Both the position numbers and the translations under genes were made by a program. From NCBI GenBank assembly GCA_030057655.1, contig JASGUQ010000038.1:35675-99674 (forward strand): a stretch of 64,000 bases of DNA, written 5' to 3'. Position 1 is the stretch's first letter. Every line of letters starts with the position of its first letter. The notes beneath the pieces were generated by a model, which was given only the letters and a program-made list of their open reading frames with translations, did no database searches and was not told the DNA's origin. Shown here piece after piece: positions 35,442-43,331 of this stretch. Origin of the DNA: Bacillota bacterium (GTDB lineage Bacteria; Bacillota; Clostridia; Christensenellales; Aristaeellaceae).

Positions 35442-36239
35442 ATGTTAACGAAATTGGAAACCATCATCAAAAACGCAGCAGAAATCATGCTGAAGATGCA
35501 GCCCAAGGGCATTGTTTCAAAAGAGGGACACGCCAATTTTGTTACGGAAGCGGACAAAAAGACGCAGGATTTTCTGCAGGAAGAGCTGCTGAAGCTGCTT
35601 CCGGGCAGCGTGATGTACGGTGAGGAAAAGGAAAACGAGCCGCTTGATGACAAGCCGACCTGGGTGGTCGATCCCATCGACGGGACGCTTAACTACATCC
35701 ACGGCATCGGCCACTCCGCGGTCGCCATCGCGCTTGCTGAAAACAGGCAGTTGAAACTGGCTTGCGTATACAACCCTTACAGGCAGGAATTGTTCACCGC
35801 GGAAAAAGGCAGGGGCGCTTATTTGAACGGAGAAAGGATATCTTGCTCAGACACGCCCTATGAGCGCGCGCTGACTTCCTTTGGCACTTCACCCTATGTC
35901 CCCGGGCTGGTGGACGCCACCTTCAGGGCTGTCAACACCCTGATGCGCGAGACCGCGGATGTGCGGCGCTTTGGCTCCGCGATACTCGACCTTGCCAACA
36001 TCGCCTGCGGGCGCGGGGACATCTTTTTTGAATACTCCCTCTCCCCCTGGGATTACGCGGCCGGCGCCCTGCTCATCAGGGAGGCGGGCGGCAGGTTCAC
36101 CCTTTTAAACCTGCCGGACGATCGCCTTGACTTCTCAGCCACCGCCGCTGTATTTACCTCCAACCCCCAGTGTTTTGAGAAAGGCTTGGAGGTGGTTGAA
36201 AGGAATTACAGGGAATGGCAGAAGGAACAAGGGAGATAA
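35442..36239 (+). CDS. inositol monophosphatase family protein
   Basis: A 265-residue Mg-dependent phosphatase of the inositol monophosphatase/SuhB family. Metal-binding motifs: EEKENEP (Glu near 66), WVVDPIDGTLNYIHG (about 77-91, the family signature) and SPWDYAAGALLIREAGG (about 200-216, second signature W-D-x-x-A-x). It may hydrolyse myo-inositol phosphate or a related sugar phosphate. It opens a plus-strand group with the chorismate mutase-like gene 30 bases downstream. Confidence 0.92.
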   Translation: MLTKLETIIKNAAEIMLKMQPKGIVSKEGHANFVTEADKKTQDFLQEELLKLLPGSVMYGEEKENEPLDDKPTWVVDPIDGTLNYIHGIGHSAVAIALAENRQLKLACVYNPYRQELFTAEKGRGAYLNGERISCSDTPYERALTSFGTSPYVPGLVDATFRAVNTLMRETADVRRFGSAILDLANIACGRGDIFFEYSLSPWDYAAGALLIREAGGRFTLLNLPDDRLDFSATAAVFTSNPQCFEKGLEVVERNYREWQKEQGR

Positions 36240-36269
36240 AGCAGGATAAATCATCAGGAGGTAAATGTT

Positions 36270-36545
36270 ATGGAAGCGGAAAGAAAGATGCTGGACAGCC
36301 TGGATGATCAAATCGCCCAGTTGTTCTGCCAGCGCATGGAGGTCATTGACCGGATCGCCCGCATCAAATTTGAGCAGCGTTCCAGCGTTTACCGCCCTGA
36401 AAGAGAAAAGCAGGTGACTGACAGGCTGCTCCTGCAAAATGGCGACAAGTATGAAAAAGAGCTGAGGGCGCTGTACGGGGTCATTTTTGAGCAAAGCCGC
36501 GATCGGCAGGAAAAGCTGATGAAGGCGCTTGAAGGGAAGATTTGA
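36270..36545 (+). CDS. chorismate mutase type II (AroQ-like) domain protein
   Basis: A 91-residue all-helical protein matching the AroQ fold: Arg5 in MEAERKML takes the position of the conserved N-terminal active-site arginine, followed by DDQIAQLFCQRMEVIDRIARIK (about 11-32) and VYRPEREKQV (about 39-48), the conserved V-x-x-P-x-R-E stretch. It would convert chorismate to prephenate for phenylalanine/tyrosine synthesis, although no other aro gene is near. AGGAGG lies 8 bases before the ATG. Confidence 0.82.
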   Translation: MEAERKMLDSLDDQIAQLFCQRMEVIDRIARIKFEQRSSVYRPEREKQVTDRLLLQNGDKYEKELRALYGVIFEQSRDRQEKLMKALEGKI

Positions 36546-36570
36546 CCGGGATTGCCTGAGGGTTTATAAT
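36542..36570 (+). promoter_or_regulatory. promoter of membrane protein/CvpA pair
   Basis: TTGACC (36542-36547), 17-base spacer, perfect TATAAT (36565-36570). The -35 overlaps the stop codon of the chorismate mutase-like gene. Confidence 0.75.
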
Positions 36571-36598
36571 TTGTAAAGGTTTTGGAACGGAGGGCTTC

Positions 36599-37705
36599 AT
36601 GGAACGCGACGGCGCGGGTGGGAAAAGGCTGCGGCTTTATGTGTTGTTGATCGCTATCGCGTTGATCGCGGTATTGATCTTTTATGCCCTGGGACTTTTT
36701 GGCGGAGGCCCAAACCGCTTAAGCGTGACCAAACTGCGCTGTATCTCGACCCAGCAAGTAACGCCTTTTGGCGATAAAGTCCTCTATTACGATGGCACCA
36801 CTTTGTACTGCCTCAACGCCAATGGCACGGAGCAGTGGAAATACGCCCTGGGCCCCGGCGCGCGTTATACCGCAAGCGAAACCACAGTCGCGGCCTGGAA
36901 CGGCGCGCACCTGCATATTTTGGACAGGTCCGGACGCGCCACCTACAACGACCGCCTGGCCGACCCCATTCAGTTCGCAAGACCGGGCAGACAATATGTC
37001 GCCGCGGTCATCGGGGAGGGCTTCAGCCCCACTTTGATCGTCAAGGACGTAAACGGCATGGCTGTAGACTCCGAATCCGTCGCCTATGCCGACAAGATGA
37101 TCCTGGACATGGACTTTTTTGAAAACGGCAACTATTTGTGGACGACGGCGCTGGATGTATACGGCGTTTCTCCTGTGACGATCATGAACATTTACAGGGT
37201 GGGCGCCATGAACACAGGCGAAGTGGATCTGGGCGGAGAAATCACCTACAAAGTCATTTATTCCGGGGACAAACTGCACGTCATCAATACCAAGGAACTG
37301 AACTTATACGACTACAGGGGGACGCTTGATCCTTACGCAAGGCAGCTGGTCTACGGCTGGAAACTGATCGACAGCATCCAGGGCAGCGGCGCCGCCACAA
37401 TGCTGTTCGCGCCCGAACTGCAGACGGCCAACCTGCAGCAGATCACCGAGGTCCGCGTGCTCAGCGGCAACAAGAAGGACAGCCGTTACACCCTGCCCAA
37501 CAGCTGTGTGGGCGCAGGATTAAAAGGCAATGTGATTTTCGCCGTCTCGTCTGACACCCTTTATCAGGCGGAGCTCAACGCCCAGCGATTTTCCGCGCAA
37601 AAGCTGCCCATTAAAAGCCCCATCAACGGCTACATCGGCAAACTGACAAACGGCGCCTGCCTGGTAACCTCAGGACTTGAGGTCTACCTGATCAACATTC
37701 CATGA
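36599..37705 (+). CDS. membrane-anchored beta-propeller-like protein (DUF5711-like)
   Basis: A 368-residue protein with one N-terminal membrane anchor (LYVLLIAIALIAVLIFYALGL, about 12-32) and a large extracytoplasmic part built of repeated beta blades, e.g. VLYYDGTTLYCLNANGTEQW and AAWNGAHLHILDRSG, resembling PQQ-like propellers. This layout fits the DUF5711 family of Clostridia. It is 16 bases before cvpA and ends in LEVYLINIP. Function unknown. Confidence 0.72.
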   Translation: MERDGAGGKRLRLYVLLIAIALIAVLIFYALGLFGGGPNRLSVTKLRCISTQQVTPFGDKVLYYDGTTLYCLNANGTEQWKYALGPGARYTASETTVAAWNGAHLHILDRSGRATYNDRLADPIQFARPGRQYVAAVIGEGFSPTLIVKDVNGMAVDSESVAYADKMILDMDFFENGNYLWTTALDVYGVSPVTIMNIYRVGAMNTGEVDLGGEITYKVIYSGDKLHVINTKELNLYDYRGTLDPYARQLVYGWKLIDSIQGSGAATMLFAPELQTANLQQITEVRVLSGNKKDSRYTLPNSCVGAGLKGNVIFAVSSDTLYQAELNAQRFSAQKLPIKSPINGYIGKLTNGACLVTSGLEVYLINIP

Positions 37706-37721
37706 CAAGGAGGGTTCAAGC

Positions 37722-38426
37722 GTGAACATCGTTGACGGCCTTTTGCTGTTCGTTTTGCTGATCAGCGTCGTCTACGGCTTCTACCATGGTTTTCTGCAAT
37801 CTGTCACAAGCCTTTTGGGAACCGGTGTCGCGATTCTGGGCGGATTCATCTTTGGTCCTCAACTGGCAGGGATGCTGGCATCCAACGAGCAGATCCGTGC
37901 CATCCTGTCCAATTACTCAGACGCAGTCTTCCGGGTGGGCGATTATGAATTGGCCTCAAGCCCAGTTGTCCAGGTCTCCGGCAGCCAGCTGCAGACGGTC
38001 TTAAACAGCGTATCCTTCCCTGAACCCATCAAATCCCTTTTGAAGGACAACATCCTGACCCAGGCGTTTTCAGGCAAAGGCATGGCCTCTGTGAATGAGT
38101 ATGTGTCCAGCACCCTGATCCAGTCGGTGATCAGCGTCTTGAGTTTTCTGGCCTGCGCTGCATTGGTATACATCCTTTGGACGATCCTGGTGTCCGTGAT
38201 CAGCCATGTGTTTGAGTTCCCGATTTTAAAACAGCTGGATTGGCTGGCTGGCGGGCTGTTCGGGCTGGCCCGGGGAGCGGTGTTTTGTTACCTGCTGGTG
38301 CTTCTGGTGCCGCTGATTTGCACCGTTATCCCGGATGAGCGCGTGCTGCGGCTGATGAACAACAGCCAGATCGCAGCCTTTTTCCGAAACGACGGCTTCC
38401 TGATGCGGATCATACGCGGACAATAA
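37722..38426 (+). CDS. CvpA family membrane protein
   Basis: A 234-residue protein with four to five hydrophobic segments. The N-terminal VDGLLLFVLLISVVYGFYHGF pattern and the C-terminal LDWLAGGLFGLARGAVFCYLLVLLV (G-x-x-x-G-x-x-R-G) are typical of CvpA/colicin V production proteins. GTG at 37722 follows AAGGAGGG by 8 bases. It is probably co-transcribed with the propeller-like membrane protein. The physiological role of the family is unclear. Confidence 0.85.
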   Translation: MNIVDGLLLFVLLISVVYGFYHGFLQSVTSLLGTGVAILGGFIFGPQLAGMLASNEQIRAILSNYSDAVFRVGDYELASSPVVQVSGSQLQTVLNSVSFPEPIKSLLKDNILTQAFSGKGMASVNEYVSSTLIQSVISVLSFLACAALVYILWTILVSVISHVFEFPILKQLDWLAGGLFGLARGAVFCYLLVLLVPLICTVIPDERVLRLMNNSQIAAFFRNDGFLMRIIRGQ

Positions 38427-38453
38427 ACACGTTCAAAAACCAATAACGCAAAC

Positions 38454-38482
38454 AAAAAAGGACGCTCAACACGCCCTTTTTT
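38454..38482. terminator. bidirectional terminator between cvpA and htpG
   Basis: AAAAAAGG-x-CG (38454-38464) pairs with CG-x-CCTTTTTT (38472-38482), one mismatch, 7-base loop. The A/T ends give a T-tract in both directions for the two convergent genes. Confidence 0.82.
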
Positions 38483-38516
38483 GTTTATTCAATAGCTGCC
38501 TCAGCCGGCTTGTTTC

Positions 38517-40499
38517 TTACGCATCCCCGTCCTTGTTATCGGGTTTGGCCGTTTGCTGGGCCAGAAGGCCGATCATCTTGTTGCTGCGGGCCATGAACGC
38601 CTTGAGTTCGTCGCCTTCAAGGGGTCTGGAAGACAGCCTGGCCAAGTCAAAGATTTGTTTCAGCAGCAGGGCCTGCTTTTCCTCGTCCTCCATGGCGGCA
38701 ATTGACTGAACGCTTTTGTTTGCGCGGTTCAAGACCAGGGTGTAGCGCTCCGGGAAAGCGTTTTTATCGCCATAGATGCGGCTTAAATCCTTGTAGCGGC
38801 GCAGCTGCTCATCTTCCATGAGCATGGCGGGGATGTCCCTGTCAGACAGCGCCTCCAGCTGAACGGTCAGATCCTGCATGTCCAGGGCTTCCCTGACGCG
38901 CTTTTCAAGCGTCTCCCGATCCAGATCCTTGCCGTCCTCCGTGTCCTCAGACAGTCCCTTGATGTCCGCGTCCACGCGCATGAAACTGACATCCGCCCCG
39001 CCCTGGTACTCCAGGAAGGACATGTAGTTGACATCGATCAGGGTGTCCATGATGACCACATCAATTCCCCTGTTTTCAAAAGGAGCGATGCTGGCTGCCT
39101 GGCGGGCCTTGTCGGTGGTGTAGTAGACCTTTTTCTCTGTCTTGCCCTCGTTGCGAGACTTGTACTCATCCAGGGTAAGGTAGGTGTCGTCCGTTGTTTT
39201 TAACAGCAGGGAGCCTTTGACCGCGTCATAGAACTTGCGGTCGGATATGCACCCGTATTTGATGAAAGGATTGATATCATCCCAGTACTTCTGGTAGGTT
39301 TCCCGTTCAGTGTTGAACAGGGCGTTGAGCTTGTCCGCCACCTTCTTGACGATGTGCTGGGACAGCCTGCGCACATAGCCGTCGTTTTGCAGGAAGGAGC
39401 GGGAGACGTTCAGCGGCAGATCCGGGCAGTCGATGACGCCCTTTAAAACCAGCAGGAACTCCGGGATCACTTCCTTGATGTTGTCCGCGACAAAGACCTG
39501 TCGGTTGAACAGCTTGATCTGACCATCCTGGCCCGAGAAATCGCGCTTGATGCGCGGGAAATAGAGGATGCCTTTCAAGTTGAAGGGATAGTCCACATTC
39601 AGGTGGATCCAAAACAGAGGTTCCTCCCAGGTGCGGAACAGCTTGCGATAGGTTTCTTTATACTCCTCATCCGTGCAGTCCTTGGGCGCCTTGAGCCAAA
39701 GCGGATGGACATCGTTGATGAGCACCATGCCGGGCTCTTCTTCGGGCATATCCAAGTCTTCATCAGGAGCATCAGCATCCTGCGCTTCCCCGGACTCAGC
39801 CTTTTGACGGGCTTTCTCGGCCTTTTCAGCCTCGCGCTTCGCCTTTTCTTCCAGACGGTTTTTAATGTCCTCCAGGTCCTCAAAGTAAACGGGAACAGAC
39901 ATATAGCCGCAGTATTTGTCCAGCACCTCGTGTACCCTGCCGCCATCCAGGAACTCTTGTTCCTCCTGGGACAAGTGCATGGTGATGGTGGTGCCATGCT
40001 CCGTCCGCTTGCCTTTCCCCATCTCATAGCTGATGCCGTCGGCGCTGGACCAGGACACCGGCACAGCGCCTTCCTGATAGGACAGGGTGTCGATGGTGAC
40101 CAGGTCAGAAGCCATGAAGGCGGAATAGAAGCCCAGGCCAAAGTGACCGATGATGCCGGAAGCGTCCTCGCCGGTGTAGTTTTTCAAAAATTCCTCGGCA
40201 CTTGAGAAGGCGACCTGGTTGATGTATTGCTCAACCTCTTCCCCTGTCATGCCGATGCCGTTGTCGGACACGCGGATCTCGCCCTTTTCCTTGTCCAAAG
40301 TAACGATGACCTTGTATTCCGTGTCCTCCTGATGGCCGCCGACCATGCGGAGCTTGGTGATGGCGTCCACGCCGTTTGACACGATCTCTCTTAAAAAAAT
40401 GTCCTTATCTGAATACAGCCAGCGCTTGATGACCGGCATGATATTCTGCGCATCAATGGAGATGCTGCCTTTTTTGATTGTGTTGTCTTGTGAAGTCAC
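38517..40499 (-). CDS. htpG: molecular chaperone HtpG (Hsp90)
   Basis: A 660-residue Hsp90 homologue. The GHKL ATPase domain shows REIVSNGVDAITKL (about 28-41; the usual SNASDA is SNGVDA), VSDNGIGMT and GHFGLGFYSAFM (about 120); the middle and C-terminal dimerisation domains follow. A charged acidic linker (about 225-260, GEAQDADAPDED) is longer than usual in bacterial HtpG. GTG at 40499 is chosen because GGAGG lies 8 bases upstream. It is preceded by a near-consensus promoter and a perfect CIRCE, so HrcA should control it. Confidence 0.95.
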   Translation of the reverse strand: MTSQDNTIKKGSISIDAQNIMPVIKRWLYSDKDIFLREIVSNGVDAITKLRMVGGHQEDTEYKVIVTLDKEKGEIRVSDNGIGMTGEEVEQYINQVAFSSAEEFLKNYTGEDASGIIGHFGLGFYSAFMASDLVTIDTLSYQEGAVPVSWSSADGISYEMGKGKRTEHGTTITMHLSQEEQEFLDGGRVHEVLDKYCGYMSVPVYFEDLEDIKNRLEEKAKREAEKAEKARQKAESGEAQDADAPDEDLDMPEEEPGMVLINDVHPLWLKAPKDCTDEEYKETYRKLFRTWEEPLFWIHLNVDYPFNLKGILYFPRIKRDFSGQDGQIKLFNRQVFVADNIKEVIPEFLLVLKGVIDCPDLPLNVSRSFLQNDGYVRRLSQHIVKKVADKLNALFNTERETYQKYWDDINPFIKYGCISDRKFYDAVKGSLLLKTTDDTYLTLDEYKSRNEGKTEKKVYYTTDKARQAASIAPFENRGIDVVIMDTLIDVNYMSFLEYQGGADVSFMRVDADIKGLSEDTEDGKDLDRETLEKRVREALDMQDLTVQLEALSDRDIPAMLMEDEQLRRYKDLSRIYGDKNAFPERYTLVLNRANKSVQSIAAMEDEEKQALLLKQIFDLARLSSRPLEGDELKAFMARSNKMIGLLAQQTAKPDNKDGDA

Positions 40500-40533
40500 C
40501 AGAAAATCCTCCAAGTAAAATGATGATGTCATT

Positions 40534-40562
40534 ATTATAACAAGCGGGCACAATGAATGCAA
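40534..40562 (-). promoter_or_regulatory. promoter of htpG
   Basis: TTGCAT (plus 40557-40562), 17-base spacer, perfect TATAAT (plus 40534-40539). The -35 lies 7 bases from the CIRCE. Confidence 0.8.
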
Positions 40563-40569
40563 GCAAAAA

Positions 40570-40596
40570 TTAGCACTCAAGCGACTTGAGTGCTAA
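40570..40596. promoter_or_regulatory. CIRCE operator (HrcA site)
   Basis: TTAGCACTC (40570-40578), 9-base spacer, GAGTGCTAA (40588-40596): an exact match to the CIRCE consensus TTAGCACTC-N9-GAGTGCTAA. Flanking AA/TT extend the palindrome to 40568-40598. It stands just upstream of the htpG promoter. Confidence 0.95.
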
Positions 40597-40612
40597 TTTG
40601 GTGAAAAACCTC

Positions 40613-40776
40613 AATACTGAGCGAATGAGTAAATGCAAAGAGGGGCTGAGAGATTTTGATGGTTCCGCTAAGCTGAAGGAACGAGGCGTAGCCGCAGTCC
40701 TACGCTGAGTGAATGAGGCAACGCGGAGGCGCAAAAAATCCGGCACATCAAAGCATTTATGATGGAGTTCAGTATT
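40613..40776. repeat. nested-palindrome structured element
   Basis: Several complementary segments nest in order: AATACTGA/TCAGTATT (40613-40620 with 40769-40776), GTAAATGC/GCATTTAT (40629-40636 with 40753-40760), TTTGATG/CATCAAA (40655-40661 with 40746-40752), then local hairpins GTTCC/GGAAC (40662-40682) and GCGTAG/CTACGC (40686-40705). A direct repeat CTGAG-Y-GAATGAG occurs at 40617 and 40705. It has the character of a dispersed palindromic repeat or structured RNA; the outer arm touches the permease stop codon and, read on the minus strand, is followed by TTTTT. Confidence 0.55.
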
Positions 40777-42253
40777 ATTCCTTGACTCCGCCAACGGCGA
40801 CGCCTGCGATGATGTACTTGCTCAGCGCAAAATACACGACCATCAGGGGAAGCGCAGTCAGGGTCAGGCCGACATAGATGGAGCCGTATTCCGTGCGGTA
40901 GATGTCCCCGCGCAGTTCCTTGACCATCATGGGCAGGGTCTTCATGGTGGGGTTGGACAGCAGCATCAGGGGGGTCAGATAGTTATTCCAGGAGCCGATG
41001 ACCGCCATGATGCCCATGGTGGCCATGGCCGGCATCATCAGCGGCATGACAATTCTGTTGAAGGTAAAGAATTCACCGGCGCCGTCAATTCGTGAAGCCT
41101 CCACCAAAGAGAGCTGCAGGTTGGCGCTTAAGTACTGTTTCAGGAAAAAGACCGTGCCCGGCGACGCGATGGCCGGGATGATGAGAGGAACATAGCTGTT
41201 GATCAGGTTGAGGCGGTACATGAACATGTAAAAACCGGTCGCGGTGACCTGTCCCGGGATCATAATGATGGCCAGGATAAAGGAATAGAGGAACTTGCTT
41301 CCCCTGAAATTGTAAACAGACAGGCCATAGGCGGTGAGGGCAGAGAAGTACACGCTCAGGATGGTGGAGCCAAACGCGATGATGGCGCTGTTTTTAAAGC
41401 CCACCATGATATCAAATTGCTTGCCCGTCAGGATGTTCAGGTTGTTTTGAAAATAGGTGCTGGGCAAAAGCGACATGCCCTGCTGGATCTGGTGGGTGGA
41501 GCGGGTTGAGTTGACAATCATCAGCCAGAAGGGCAGGATGCTCAAAACCGACAGCGCGGTGCACAGGATATAGATCATGGTCCTCTTGGTGTTTTTAACG
41601 CCGGATGCAGAAATAATCAGCGCGGTAAAAGGCAGAAGAATCAGCGGGAACTGAAGGCCTGTCAGTTTCGCGTCCTCATAAGGGCTTTTGATCGGGAAAG
41701 CCTCTAACCTGAGAACAGCGTACAGCAAAACCAGGATGCCGGCCAGATTCAAAATGCTTGAGAAGGTATAAAACTTGCTGACCAGTTTGCCCCGGCCCAG
41801 AGCCAAAAGCATCAATGCCCCAAGGAGGAGGCCGGACGCAAGATAAACCAAAAGATTGTACTGGGGAACGTCTGGCTTATAGAGTTTGGACTCATTGATG
41901 CGGACCTGGTCAAAAACAAGTTCTTCTGGAAGAGGACCGGGCAGGAAGGCATAGCTGAGTCCGCCGGATGCGCTCTCGCTTTGAAGCGCTTCGGCCTCTT
42001 TTAGCAGTTCATCCAGGGTGGCCTTGGCCTTGTTGACCTTTTCCATCTGCTTGTCCAGTTTTTTCTGGGACTCGCCCTGTTTGACATAGCGGTCATAGGT
42101 TGCCTGATAGTCCCCCACGCGCCTGGTGTATTTATCGATTTCTCCCTGCAGCGAGCCCATCACGTTCTCCGGGAACTTAGCAACAGGCAAAAACATCAGT
42201 CCCAGGGTTACAGCCAGCAGGAACATCACAACAAGCCATCTGGTACGTTTCAT
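40775..42253 (-). CDS. carbohydrate ABC transporter permease (MalG type) with N-terminal extension
   Basis: A 492-residue inner-membrane component; MalG-type permeases are usually about 280 residues. The C-terminal 280 residues are a normal MetI-like permease with the EAA loop EASRIDGAGEFFTFNRIVMP (about 385-404). The first 200 residues are extra: a membrane segment (about 7-24), a charged coiled coil (about 35-95, with QKKLDKQMEKVNKAKATLDE) that should lie outside the membrane, then two to three further membrane segments. It overlaps the MalF-type gene by 4 bases. No ATPase gene is present, so a shared MsmK-like ATPase is implied. Confidence 0.88.
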   Translation of the reverse strand: MKRTRWLVVMFLLAVTLGLMFLPVAKFPENVMGSLQGEIDKYTRRVGDYQATYDRYVKQGESQKKLDKQMEKVNKAKATLDELLKEAEALQSESASGGLSYAFLPGPLPEELVFDQVRINESKLYKPDVPQYNLLVYLASGLLLGALMLLALGRGKLVSKFYTFSSILNLAGILVLLYAVLRLEAFPIKSPYEDAKLTGLQFPLILLPFTALIISASGVKNTKRTMIYILCTALSVLSILPFWLMIVNSTRSTHQIQQGMSLLPSTYFQNNLNILTGKQFDIMVGFKNSAIIAFGSTILSVYFSALTAYGLSVYNFRGSKFLYSFILAIIMIPGQVTATGFYMFMYRLNLINSYVPLIIPAIASPGTVFFLKQYLSANLQLSLVEASRIDGAGEFFTFNRIVMPLMMPAMATMGIMAVIGSWNNYLTPLMLLSNPTMKTLPMMVKELRGDIYRTEYGSIYVGLTLTALPLMVVYFALSKYIIAGVAVGGVKE

Positions 42254-43227
42254 CTTCCCCTCCTTTTTAACTCACGAACAGCGTCCTTATCCCGCATCAG
42301 CCAGAACAGGGTCAGGCTGGCCAGGACAATGAAAAGGAAGAGGATGACTGAGGCGGCGCTCGCGTAATTGAAGTTGCGGGAGCCGGTAAAGGCCTGCTGA
42401 TAAATAAAGCGCGCGACCGTGTTGGTGGTTTTGTTGGGATTGCCTTCTGTCAGCAGGTGGGGAATATCGAACATTTGAAGGCCGCCGATCATGCTGGTGA
42501 CCAGATTGTACAGCAGGATGGGCTTGATCAGGGGCAAAGTAATGAAATAAAAAGTCTGCCTGCTGGTGCAGCCATCCACCAGGGCTGCCTCATAAAGTTC
42601 CGGGCTGATGCCCATAATGCCCGCGATCAGGATGATCATCGTGTTGCCATACCACATCCACCACTGCACAAAGCTGATCAAACTGCGCGAAGCGACAACG
42701 CTTCTGAAAAACTCAAAAGGCGCGTTCATCAGGCCGGCTTGCTGGAGAAAGGAGTTTGCAGGCGCGATGGGATAATTGAAAATAGAATAAAAGAGCACGG
42801 CAATGGTGGCGGCGGTAATGATGTTGGGCATGAAAATCAGCATCTTAAACCCGCCCCGGAACTTCAACTGCATGCGCGAATCGGTAAACCAGCTGGCCAG
42901 GAGCAGCGCCATCAAAATCTGGGGAATAAAATTCGCAGTCCAGATGATGAGGGTGTTGCCAAAGGAGTTCCAGAAGTCATTGAACAAGGGGCTGGCTGGA
43001 TCCAGATACATCTTGAAGTTTTGAAAGCCGATGATAACGCTGTTGTTGATCTTTCCCCAGCCGATGGCATCAGACAGGGAGGTGCGGAAGGTGAAAAAGA
43101 TGGGATACAGTTGAAATATCAGGAAGACAATGAAGAAGGGCGCAACAAAATAATAGCCATAGCGGCTGTAATCCACTTTGCTGAACCGTTTTTGCCTCCT
43201 CTGTGAATCTGCTGCCAGCTTGCTCAT
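42250..43227 (-). CDS. carbohydrate ABC transporter permease (MalF type)
   Basis: A 325-residue permease with six membrane segments. The EAA loop that contacts the ATPase is YEAALVDGCTSRQTFYFITLP (first part about 225-244). N-terminal basic residues precede the first helix (YYFVAPFFIVFLIFQLYPIFF). It forms a heterodimer with the overlapping MalG-type permease. AAAGGA lies before the ATG. A stable intergenic hairpin separates it from the binding-protein gene. Confidence 0.92.
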   Translation of the reverse strand: MSKLAADSQRRQKRFSKVDYSRYGYYFVAPFFIVFLIFQLYPIFFTFRTSLSDAIGWGKINNSVIIGFQNFKMYLDPASPLFNDFWNSFGNTLIIWTANFIPQILMALLLASWFTDSRMQLKFRGGFKMLIFMPNIITAATIAVLFYSIFNYPIAPANSFLQQAGLMNAPFEFFRSVVASRSLISFVQWWMWYGNTMIILIAGIMGISPELYEAALVDGCTSRQTFYFITLPLIKPILLYNLVTSMIGGLQMFDIPHLLTEGNPNKTTNTVARFIYQQAFTGSRNFNYASAASVILFLFIVLASLTLFWLMRDKDAVRELKRRGR

Positions 43228-43282
43228 GCGCTTCTTTCCTTTCTATGGCAAATCCCCGCAAAGGTCAGTTTGCGGGAAAAAT

Positions 43283-43317
43283 CCGGGAACCGCCTGAAAA
43301 GAAAAGGCGATTCCCGG
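43283..43317 (-). terminator. intergenic hairpin after binding-protein gene
   Basis: A 13-bp stem with one mismatch (43283-43295 with 43305-43317) lies between the binding-protein stop and the permease start; on the minus strand ATTTTT follows. It may be a partial terminator or mRNA 3'-end stabiliser that keeps the binding protein in excess over the permeases. Confidence 0.65.
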
Positions 43318-43331
43318 CAGGTTTTCAGGCC

